Source: Limisphaerales bacterium (GTDB lineage Bacteria > Verrucomicrobiota > Verrucomicrobiia > Limisphaerales > UBA11358). Taken from it: a stretch of DNA of 20,611 nucleotides. Of the stretch, positions 1 to 6,358 are shown one piece after another. The stretch's first letter is position 1. Each line of letters begins with the position of its first letter. Under the pieces are notes generated by a model. That model saw only the letters and a program-made list of their open reading frames with translations, made no database searches and was not told where the DNA came from. A program made the translations under genes and the position numbers. The DNA is taken from NCBI GenBank assembly GCA_003133815.1, contig PKZR01000427.1:215-20825 (forward strand). The letters are read 5' to 3'.

Positions 1-2684
1 CTCGTCACCTCGTCTCCTACACCGACGAACGGGATGCGCGGCAAATCGCGTTTCAGGTTCTCGGCGAAACGGGTGCGGTAGGCGGGATGATGCAGCACGG
101 CATAGACATAATGAAAAATGTCCGCCGCCGTGATGCGGTCGTCCGCGTAGAAAATCTGAAATAACGTCCGCGCTTTGGGTGTGATGTTGTCGCGCCGCTC
201 AAATTTCTTTTTGTTCTTCTCCCAGACAAATCTGAAAAGCGGAAAGCATTGTGATCCGCCTTGTGGCATCAAATCACAAATCCGGTCGGACATCAGCGAA
301 AACATAGGCCAGTCGCCGCCTACTTTTAACCAAAGAACATTGTTTTTTATTTTATCGGTTGGAAATGCTTCGGGGAAAATACCAACCCGATGATTTAGGT
401 GTTCGTCGAAATAAACCAGCCGCGCGCAGTAAGGTCTGTAAATTGATTCTCTGATTGCCTTCTCTTGAAATTGGATTTCAATTCCACGTTCCAAATATTT
501 CTTCAAGCTGCTGCTCCAGCCAATTTTTGAAACATCGTTGTTAACGAAGTCATCTATGTTTGGCTTTTTATTTCCAAGCCTGCGATACCGGCTCACATGG
601 TCATTGTAAAAATCAATCATTGAGCTAACTCGTTCGCCCAATTTTTTACGGTTGAAACCATAAACCCAATCGTCACGAGTTGTTTCCAGCCCACGACCAA
701 AATCAAAAAAGATCGATGGACTTACACCGCCAGTTGAATCTTCGCGTTTTCCAAGTGGAAAATATTCGTCAAACTCATCCCGCAAACCTAAATCCAACCA
801 GTTATGTTTTTTGTCCGGCTGAAGTTTCTGCCACTTTACACCATCCACGCTCTGCTTGAGTTCAAGAAATTCATATTTCTTTTCCTTCCGCCAGTCCACC
901 GGCACGGCATGGTAATAAATTTTTGCAGCACGTTGGCGTTCTCCCGGTAATTTAACGAGCAACGTAATACATACTCCGACTTGAATTCCAAAAACGTTAT
1001 GAGTGGTGCCGGAAAGTTTCGGATTTTTCCTTACGTTGCCACCAAGGTCTAGGAGATATATGGCATCAAATTCTCGTGCTAGATTTTTCCTCATGCCATC
1101 ACATGCCAGCGAATCCACAAACGCGCCATTGGTCACATAGGCGATGACACCGCCAGTCTTAATCTTGTCCGAGGCGTAGCGGAACGCCTTCACATACGGG
1201 TCGGAGAGAGAATTTTTGTTCTGCGCGTTGGAATCCTCGCTGTATGTTTCACGCACCCGCTGGTCAATCCGGTTGTATTTCTGGTTACGGTTATTTTCAT
1301 TCTCATCCGTTTGCCACGCATTGTAAGGTGGATTGCCAATGACCACGCGGATTTCGGCTTTCTTTTGTTTTTCCACGCGTTCGGTGTTCTTCTCACTCAA
1401 AAAAGAGAACTCAACCTGCGGCGGCTCCAATGTGCGGAATGTGTCCACGAGGCAAATGCCTTCAAACGGTTCGTATTTGCCGGTAGCGTCCCAGTAGGCG
1501 TGTTCGATGTTCATCGAGGCGACGTAATACGGCAGCAGCATGATTTCATTGCAGTGCAGTTCGTGCGCGTATTTGTGCGGCAGCGCGGACTTGGGAATGT
1601 GCCGCATGAGGTTGACGATGAAATTGCCGGTGCCGGTGAACGGGTCGAGGATATGGACGTCCTTGTCCGCGAGCGTTTTTCCAAACTCCGCCGTCAGAAT
1701 CTTCTCCACGCTGGCGACCATGAAGTTGACGAGCGGCTGCGGCGTATAAACGATGCCGTGCGTGTCGGCCACCTTCACGCAGAAGCCCTGAAAGAACCGC
1801 TCATAAACAGTGTTGAGGAAGTTCTGCTTTTCGTGGAAATCGGTGATGGTGGCGGCGGCGTTCTCAATCGCGCCGTAAAAATGTTCCAGGCTCCTGCTAA
1901 AATCGTCGCGGCTGAACACGCGGGAATTGAGCGCGGCGATGACCTTTTCAATCTCCAGCGCGATGACGTTGCGCTGCATGAAATCCGCCACGTCGAAAAT
2001 CTTGCGGAAGATGCGCTCGGTGAGGATGTGCTGGATGATCATTTCTTCGACGGCCTCGATGGAAATGTTGGGATTGAGCGAACCACGGCAAAGCGAGCAA
2101 AAATCCTCGAACGCGGCGATGAACTTTTTGTTGGTCTGTCGCTCGTTCTCGATAAGCTTTTTCAGGCTCGCGCCAATCTGTGGCACCTTGTCCTTGAATT
2201 CCTCGACGGCCTTTTCCCATTCCGCGATGGCGGGCGGCGCGAATTCCAGAAACAGGGTGAGGATTTTGACGAGGTCGTCGGGTTTGGTGAGGTCGGCTTC
2301 CCAAAAATGTTCGCCATTCTGGTAAAGCACGGCGCGGTCGGGTTGCCAGAACAGGATGTTTTGTTTTGGGTAGCCGATGGAAAACTTGTGCTTGATCTCC
2401 TTTTCCAAATCGTCAGCGGAATCCTTGGCTTCCCAGAGGCCGTGATTCAAGCCGTAGTTGTCCAGCAATGCGCCGTCGGCGGACGCATCGGCCTGGCCCT
2501 TGCGCTTGATACGGTATTCGGGGACGAGTTTCCAATCGAACTGGCGGGCGCAATGTTCGAGCAATTCCTGAAACGCGGAACGGACGGCGGTTTCGTGTTT
2601 GATGCCGAGACTGGCGAATCTGGCGAGCGAATCGTAATAGGCGGTAACGGCCTTGTGCGTGGGCTTAAGGGTCAGGCTCGGCAT
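1..2684 (-). CDS. Single-chain restriction-modification enzyme (PD-(D/E)XK nuclease + N6-adenine DNA methylase + target recognition region), 3' end cut by the window
   Basis: About 894 codons are visible and the frame is still open at base 1, so the C-terminus is missing. The start is well fixed: an in-frame TGA lies 11 codons upstream of the ATG, with no other ATG, GTG or TTG between. No Shine-Dalgarno sequence is seen. Residues 1-150 look like a PD-(D/E)XK nuclease, with D75 in 'LLDN' and E85/K87 in 'WEAKD'. A helical linker follows (150-300). The methylase core has 'YTPQPLVNFM' (313-322), the SAM-binding motif 'DPFTGTGNFI' (347-356) and the catalytic 'NPPYNAW' (451-457), which marks an N6-adenine enzyme. 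The rest, from about residue 530, resembles the specificity region of type IIG/type ISP enzymes. Known ISP enzymes (LlaGI type) carry a helicase between nuclease and methylase; none is present here, so a type IIG-like enzyme that both cuts and methylates is more likely. No separate R, M or S gene is visible. The recognition part is clearly richer in A+T than the rest. Confidence 0.9.
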   Translation of the reverse strand, partial: MPSLTLKPTHKAVTAYYDSLARFASLGIKHETAVRSAFQELLEHCARQFDWKLVPEYRIKRKGQADASADGALLDNYGLNHGLWEAKDSADDLEKEIKHKFSIGYPKQNILFWQPDRAVLYQNGEHFWEADLTKPDDLVKILTLFLEFAPPAIAEWEKAVEEFKDKVPQIGASLKKLIENERQTNKKFIAAFEDFCSLCRGSLNPNISIEAVEEMIIQHILTERIFRKIFDVADFMQRNVIALEIEKVIAALNSRVFSRDDFSRSLEHFYGAIENAAATITDFHEKQNFLNTVYERFFQGFCVKVADTHGIVYTPQPLVNFMVASVEKILTAEFGKTLADKDVHILDPFTGTGNFIVNLMRHIPKSALPHKYAHELHCNEIMLLPYYVASMNIEHAYWDATGKYEPFEGICLVDTFRTLEPPQVEFSFLSEKNTERVEKQKKAEIRVVIGNPPYNAWQTDENENNRNQKYNRIDQRVRETYSEDSNAQNKNSLSDPYVKAFRYASDKIKTGGVIAYVTNGAFVDSLACDGMRKNLAREFDAIYLLDLGGNVRKNPKLSGTTHNVFGIQVGVCITLLVKLPGERQRAAKIYYHAVPVDWRKEKKYEFLELKQSVDGVKWQKLQPDKKHNWLDLGLRDEFDEYFPLGKREDSTGGVSPSIFFDFGRGLETTRDDWVYGFNRKKLGERVSSMIDFYNDHVSRYRRLGNKKPNIDDFVNNDVSKIGWSSSLKKYLERGIEIQFQEKAIRESIYRPYCARLVYFDEHLNHRVGIFPEAFPTDKIKNNVLWLKVGGDWPMFSLMSDRICDLMPQGGSQCFPLFRFVWEKNKKKFERRDNITPKARTLFQIFYADDRITAADIFHYVYAVLHHPAYRTRFAENLKRDLPRIPFVGVGDEVT

Positions 2685-3209
2685 AACGATTGAGTTTGCG
2701 TGGTAAAATTGGCGGCGTCAATCCACCTCATGCACGTCGTGGATACTAATGGCAGACATGGCGTTAGCAGTAAAAAAACAAAATGTCCGGTGAACAAGTC
2801 CGGGTTGACTTTCGGGGGATGAAGGGAGAGGTTGCCTTTGTGAAACACAAACGCCACATCCCAGAGGGGAAACGCGCCACCTGCGTGGTCACGCCGAAAG
2901 ATCAAATGGCAGACAAGCACCAACCCACGACCCGAGCGGATGCGATGATGGAATCAATCCACACACGGGCTGATTACGTCGGGCCGGTTCTGGAAGAAAT
3001 CCTGCAAGCCAGCCATGCGCGGGTGAACTGGCAACCATCCATTTGACCGGGCCCTGAAACGCAAGGCGTGAAGAGCGGACAAAGCCTGAACATTTGACAA
3101 TGTACAGACACATGCCCGAAATGGAGAGAAGTGTGCAATACGCCCGCCATCGCCAGACAGATGTGGCTCATTTTGACGGAGCTTCTGCGGACAGGCATCA
3201 TTAAAACGG
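2685..3209. other. Intergenic gap between coaE and the restriction-modification gene
   Basis: About 525 bases without a confidently supported gene. It should hold the promoter of the restriction-modification gene and the end of the coaE transcript, but I find neither a good -35/-10 pair nor a GC-rich hairpin followed by a T run. A T-rich stretch (minus strand) lies about 85-95 bases before the methylase ATG. Two small inverted repeats are visible: 2721-2744 (ATCCAC...GTGGAT, 12-base loop) and 3090-3103 (ACATT-TGAC-AATGT). Either could be an operator, but short repeats like these are expected by chance. A weak plus-strand reading frame inside the gap is listed separately. Confidence 0.5.
2783..3046 (+). 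CDS. Possible small hypothetical protein (87 aa), doubtful
   Basis: This is the only reading frame in the gap that is not an extension of a neighbouring gene's shadow. It would encode a basic, soluble protein with no signal peptide or membrane segment and no motif I recognise. The ATG follows an A-rich stretch rather than a ribosome binding site. It would be divergent from the restriction-modification gene, a position often used by small regulators of such systems, but no helix-turn-helix is evident. Because frames of this length arise by chance in DNA of this composition, I regard it as more likely spurious than real. Confidence 0.2.
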   Translation: MSGEQVRVDFRGMKGEVAFVKHKRHIPEGKRATCVVTPKDQMADKHQPTTRADAMMESIHTRADYVGPVLEEILQASHARVNWQPSI

Positions 3210-3794
3210 TCAAATTTTGGAAAGAATCCGTTCTATCTGCTGAGCGTGCGCAACCAAATCGCCGTCCGTCCATACGATAAAATCGGCGCGGTTGATTTTT
3301 TGTTCCACGGGCATCTGCGCGGCGATGCGCTGCCTGATCTGCGTTGCCGTCCAGCCCCGCCCTGAGAGCCGCTGTTGCTGGTTCGCAGCGGAACAGGCGA
3401 CGCAGATGACCTTGTCGAATTGAGATGCGGCCTGCGTTTCGAACAACAGCGGAATGACGACGGCGGCGAGCCGGCAATCTCCCCTGCGCCACAGTTCGAC
3501 CTGGGCGAGCCAGGATTGGCGGATGCGCGGGTGGAGAATGGCCTCGATCTTTCTGCGCGCGGCAATGTCGGCGAAAACAATTCGGGCGAGTTCGCCGCGG
3601 TTCAACCCGCCATCGGATGAAATGACCTCATCGCCAAACACTTCCTTGATTTCCGCGAGCGCGGATTGACCGGGTTCGACGAGGCGGCGGGCGAGATCGT
3701 CGGTGTCCACGACCTGCACGCCGTGCGTGCGCAACATACGTGCGGCAGTGGATTTGCCCATGCCCACACCGCCGGTCAGACCAAGAACATTCAT
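3210..3794 (-). CDS. coaE: Dephospho-CoA kinase
   Basis: This cytoplasmic enzyme catalyses the last step of coenzyme A synthesis: ATP-dependent phosphorylation of the 3'-hydroxyl of dephospho-CoA. The 194 residues are a complete protein, close to the roughly 200 residues usual for the family. It starts with the P-loop 'GLTGGVGMGKST' (residues 5-16), followed by the family's 'DTDDLARR' acidic motif (usually D-A-D), 'HPRIR' in the CoA-binding region, 'VIPLLFE', 'RQRIAAQMP' in the lid, and 'ADFIVWTDG' near the C-terminus (usually ADFVIDNDG). The ATG lies 15 bases after the sedolisin stop, so it is probably cotranscribed with the two secreted-protein genes upstream, an odd place for a housekeeping gene. 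The lack of a gap wide enough for a separate promoter suggests readthrough, or a promoter inside the sedolisin gene. Confidence 0.97.
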   Translation of the reverse strand: MNVLGLTGGVGMGKSTAARMLRTHGVQVVDTDDLARRLVEPGQSALAEIKEVFGDEVISSDGGLNRGELARIVFADIAARRKIEAILHPRIRQSWLAQVELWRRGDCRLAAVVIPLLFETQAASQFDKVICVACSAANQQQRLSGRGWTATQIRQRIAAQMPVEQKINRADFIVWTDGDLVAHAQQIERILSKI

Positions 3795-3809
3795 CGGCGG
3801 GACGTGGCG

Positions 3810-6341
3810 TCAAGGCCCGATGAGAGCGCGGTAGAAGCGGTCGTGGTAATTTGTTGAGGACGAATCTGTGAACGTGAAGGGCGGCGTACTGGTGTAGACG
3901 TTGACCCAGTTCACGAGGTTGGTGGAGGCCTGAACGATGACGCTTGACGACGTGGGACTTGAAATGGTGAGGTGGAACGCGCCGCCTGCACCGACGGAAA
4001 TGCCCGCCACCTGCGGTGGCGACAGGCTAGCAACCACGTTAACAGCAACGGAAGCAGAATTATCGGACGAGTCCGGATTGGGGGTGACGGCCTGGATGAA
4101 GGCGGAATTGACAATGGCACCCACAGTGCCTGAACTCATCGTGAGAGTGAGTTGCGCGCCCGTATTGGTGGCCAGGGTGCCAACATCCCAGATTATCTGC
4201 GTCCCGATCCGGCTCACAGAACCGACGGTAAAATTGGTGGAAACAAGCGTTACACCAGAAGGGAGGGTGTCAGAAACGATGGCATTGCTGCAAGCTGAAG
4301 GGCCGTAATTGGTGACGCCAACCGTGTAAAGAACGTCACCGTTGACCAGAACGTTGGTGGCGGAGGCCGACATCAGGAGCGCGGTGTCAGACGAAAAACC
4401 AACGGGACTGCCGGTGGTGAGCGTGAGGAACCAGCCGTTGGAAATGATACCGTGATCCGTGGGCGTAACGTCCTGCACAAAGAGGGACCAAGCGCCGTTG
4501 GGATTGCCGCCGTCCATGGCTGCCAAGGTGGAACCGTAGGGCGGAGCCGGCGCAGAAATTTGAGCCGGGAAATTTCCAGCGATGCCAACCAATGCATTGA
4601 TCAAATTTGTTCCGTTGGGAGTTCCAAGGCCGTCGCAAAGGTCATAACCATTGGTAGCATAAAACAAATTTGGGCTCTGGCTCCAGGTGTCGTTGCCGGT
4701 GGTGACATCGTGAAAATAACCGGCGTAATTTGGTCCCGATGCGATGGAGTAGAGCGCAGGGTTGATGAATCCGGCCGCTGATTTTCCATTGGCCGCCGCA
4801 AGCTGGTTGACGAGCGCGGTGAAGCCGGCCCACAACGGAGCGGCACAACTGGTGCCCCCAACACCAATATATTCAACACCCCCATCCGCAATGACCAGGA
4901 CATCATCCGCCGTCAAAGCCACGTCGGGAGTATTGCGAAAGGTTGTCGAGCCCTGGGGAACCGTCATATTGACATCGGACTGCCAAGTTGGGATTGAATA
5001 GTAACTGCTGATGCCCCCGCTGCTTCCAGTTCCGTCATAAAGGGGACCATACCGGACATCCCAATTCCAGACGGTTTCCGAAGCATAGGAAGCACCCGCG
5101 CCGTTCATGGTCAAAGTCGTCCCACCAACCTGGGTGATATAGGGGCTGTCTGAAGGAGCGTTGAAAGTGTTTGGATTATCAACGCCGTTGACCGAGTTAA
5201 CGCCGGGCGTGAAAGCATCCCCGTCTCCGGATGCATTGAAGAATGTCTGTCCTTGAAGCGCCATTTGCTGGAAAATTTGATCCGTCGTTGCGCTAGGACC
5301 ACCCAACCAACCCCAAGAACAACTGAGTTGCTGGGCCAAATCATCCGAAGCCATCCGATTCAAGATGTCATTCTGAAAGCCAAAGGGGCCTTCATAAACG
5401 ATCACTTTGGACAAACCCGGCGCCATGGAAAAAGCCATCTCGATATCCAATGACACTTCGATCTCGCCGCCATTCCCGCTAGGCAAGCCGCTAATGCCAT
5501 CCAACAAGACATTTGTGAGCGTGGTGACACTCGTCAATCCGGCCAAGGTTTCGTAGGCATTGATATCACTGAGCAAATAGCCGTCCTCCTCATACAAGCC
5601 GAGCGTCTGACCAGCGCCATTGAGCGAGGTGCCAGGAACGTAGGCATTTCTGAAATCGTTCCCCATGTAATTGCCGGACGGACCGGAACCCGTGGTCGCC
5701 TTGGACATTGAATTTGGAGCCACTTTGGGCGACGTACTGACCGGTTTCAACCTGTATTTGGGATGCGACCAGCCATAATTGTCCAAGCCGCTGATATCCT
5801 GAACGGGCAATGTTGCAGGAACGGACGGATCCGAGTCCGGCGCAAAAAAATCACGATTCTCGACCGGATGGCGATAAGTCCGCAAAGTCAAATGAAACGC
5901 GCGTTCGACATCCGACGCCTTCCCGCTCACATCCAGCAACATGCGATTCGGATGCGTACCTGTAACCGTCAAGCCGTTCTGCCGGGCAAAATCCATCACT
6001 TTCTGATAATCCTGCTCCGTCGGGCCAAACTGCGCCGTAAATTCGGCGGGCGTCAGATAATGATGATAATAACCGGGACTGGAAGGGTCGTAAACTTGCC
6101 GGAGCAGGTTTGTCAGCGTCTCCGTATTTCGCAATGGAAGGCCTATGGCGAGGTTGATGTTCGTCTCCGCCGGAAGCTGTCCCTTGGCCTGCAACCGCGA
6201 TACCGCCGCCGGAATATGACCGTGCAAGGTTTTCATGCCCGCATCCGCCGCAAAAGCCGCCGTGCCTGACAAGACCAGTCCCAGGACAACCATCCACAAA
6301 CTTTTCCTCATTAAATTGGGCATAAAGCTAATCGTTTTCAT
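3810..6341 (-). CDS. Secreted sedolisin (S53) serine-carboxyl protease fused to a half P-like domain, a DUF11 domain and a C-terminal module
   Basis: 843 residues from the ATG at 6341. A TTG at 6350, overlapping the upstream stop, or the ATG at 6311, which gives a very neat signal peptide, are alternatives. Signal peptide: residues 1-31, with likely cleavage after 'GTAAFA'. Residues about 40-190 are the activation propeptide, including 'YYHHYLTPAEF'. The catalytic domain spans about 215-585, with the sedolisin triad Glu295 and Asp299 ('EVSLD'), Ser498 ('GGTSCAAP') and oxyanion Asp373 ('ASGDGD'). The calcium-site region ('FHDVTTGND', 'GYDLCDGLG') is also present. Such enzymes are secreted endopeptidases, usually active at acid pH. 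The normal sedolisin end is at about 587. After it come the second half of a P-like domain ('NPNGAWSLFVQDV', about 598-645), a DUF11 domain (about 650-770) and a C-terminal 'ASTNLVNW...RFYRA' module (about 780-843). That tail appears to belong to the giant gene upstream. No Shine-Dalgarno is visible; translation is probably coupled to the giant gene. Confidence 0.95.
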   Translation of the reverse strand: MKTISFMPNLMRKSLWMVVLGLVLSGTAAFAADAGMKTLHGHIPAAVSRLQAKGQLPAETNINLAIGLPLRNTETLTNLLRQVYDPSSPGYYHHYLTPAEFTAQFGPTEQDYQKVMDFARQNGLTVTGTHPNRMLLDVSGKASDVERAFHLTLRTYRHPVENRDFFAPDSDPSVPATLPVQDISGLDNYGWSHPKYRLKPVSTSPKVAPNSMSKATTGSGPSGNYMGNDFRNAYVPGTSLNGAGQTLGLYEEDGYLLSDINAYETLAGLTSVTTLTNVLLDGISGLPSGNGGEIEVSLDIEMAFSMAPGLSKVIVYEGPFGFQNDILNRMASDDLAQQLSCSWGWLGGPSATTDQIFQQMALQGQTFFNASGDGDAFTPGVNSVNGVDNPNTFNAPSDSPYITQVGGTTLTMNGAGASYASETVWNWDVRYGPLYDGTGSSGGISSYYSIPTWQSDVNMTVPQGSTTFRNTPDVALTADDVLVIADGGVEYIGVGGTSCAAPLWAGFTALVNQLAAANGKSAAGFINPALYSIASGPNYAGYFHDVTTGNDTWSQSPNLFYATNGYDLCDGLGTPNGTNLINALVGIAGNFPAQISAPAPPYGSTLAAMDGGNPNGAWSLFVQDVTPTDHGIISNGWFLTLTTGSPVGFSSDTALLMSASATNVLVNGDVLYTVGVTNYGPSACSNAIVSDTLPSGVTLVSTNFTVGSVSRIGTQIIWDVGTLATNTGAQLTLTMSSGTVGAIVNSAFIQAVTPNPDSSDNSASVAVNVVASLSPPQVAGISVGAGGAFHLTISSPTSSSVIVQASTNLVNWVNVYTSTPPFTFTDSSSTNYHDRFYRALIGP
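3813..4565 (-). other. Tail of the sedolisin frame that appears to derive from the giant gene: half P-like domain, DUF11, C-terminal module
   Basis: Seen in the sequence: after the sedolisin domain ends, the frame continues with 'APAPPYGS', 'NPNGAWSLFVQDV' and 'GWFLTLTT'. These are the last strands of the P-like domain common in Verrucomicrobiota secreted proteins. Next comes a DUF11 domain with 'VTNYGPSACSNAIVSDTLP', then a C-terminal module with 'VIVQASTNLVNW' and 'DRFYRAL'. A half P-like domain should not fold alone. The matching first half is found only at the end of the giant gene, at 6350-6690. The boundary at about 4565 is approximate. Confidence 0.7.
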
Positions 6342-6358
6342 AGCGGTCAAGGAAAGTT
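4575..6358 (-). mobile_element. Putative inserted segment carrying a complete sedolisin gene within a once-continuous giant gene
   Basis: Removing about 1784 bases joins the giant protein's last residues ('PPVPNFP') to the piece after the sedolisin domain ('APAPPYGS') and restores a full P-like domain. The length is 2 modulo 3, which explains why the giant frame stops immediately at the junction. At both ends the protein reads N-F-P (AACTTTCCT at 6350-6358, AATTTCCCG at 4566-4574). This could be a decayed duplication or chance. No transposase, integrase or terminal inverted repeats are visible, so the mechanism is unknown. 'Mobile element' is used here only in the sense of inserted DNA. A domain-swap recombination or an assembly chimera are alternatives. 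Confidence 0.5.

Noticed and set aside
1311..2693. Plus-strand open frame of 460 codons opposite the restriction-modification gene
   Set aside because: It is antisense to a strand that gives a continuous protein with nuclease and methylase motifs. Its own translation has no recognisable domain and reflects the codon bias of the other strand.
2721..2744. Inverted repeat ATCCAC...GTGGAT upstream of the restriction-modification gene as an operator or terminator
   Set aside because: The arms are only six bases and the loop is 12 bases, with no following T run and no controller-protein gene in view.
3090..3103. Palindrome ACATT-TGAC-AATGT as a regulator binding site
   Set aside because: Five-base arms are expected by chance in a gap of this size, and it has no clear promoter next to it. 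It does not match the LexA-type box I would expect for this phylum.
2974..3492. Minus-strand open frame of 172 codons overlapping the 3' part of coaE
   Set aside because: It is an out-of-frame shadow of coaE that runs on into the gap; coaE itself is complete and ends at 3210.
4566..6358. Target-site duplication flanking the sedolisin insertion (AATTTCCCG and AACTTTCCT, both N-F-P)
   Set aside because: The two copies differ at all three third codon positions and N-F-P is short, so chance is a fair explanation. Kept only as a hint in the insertion entry.
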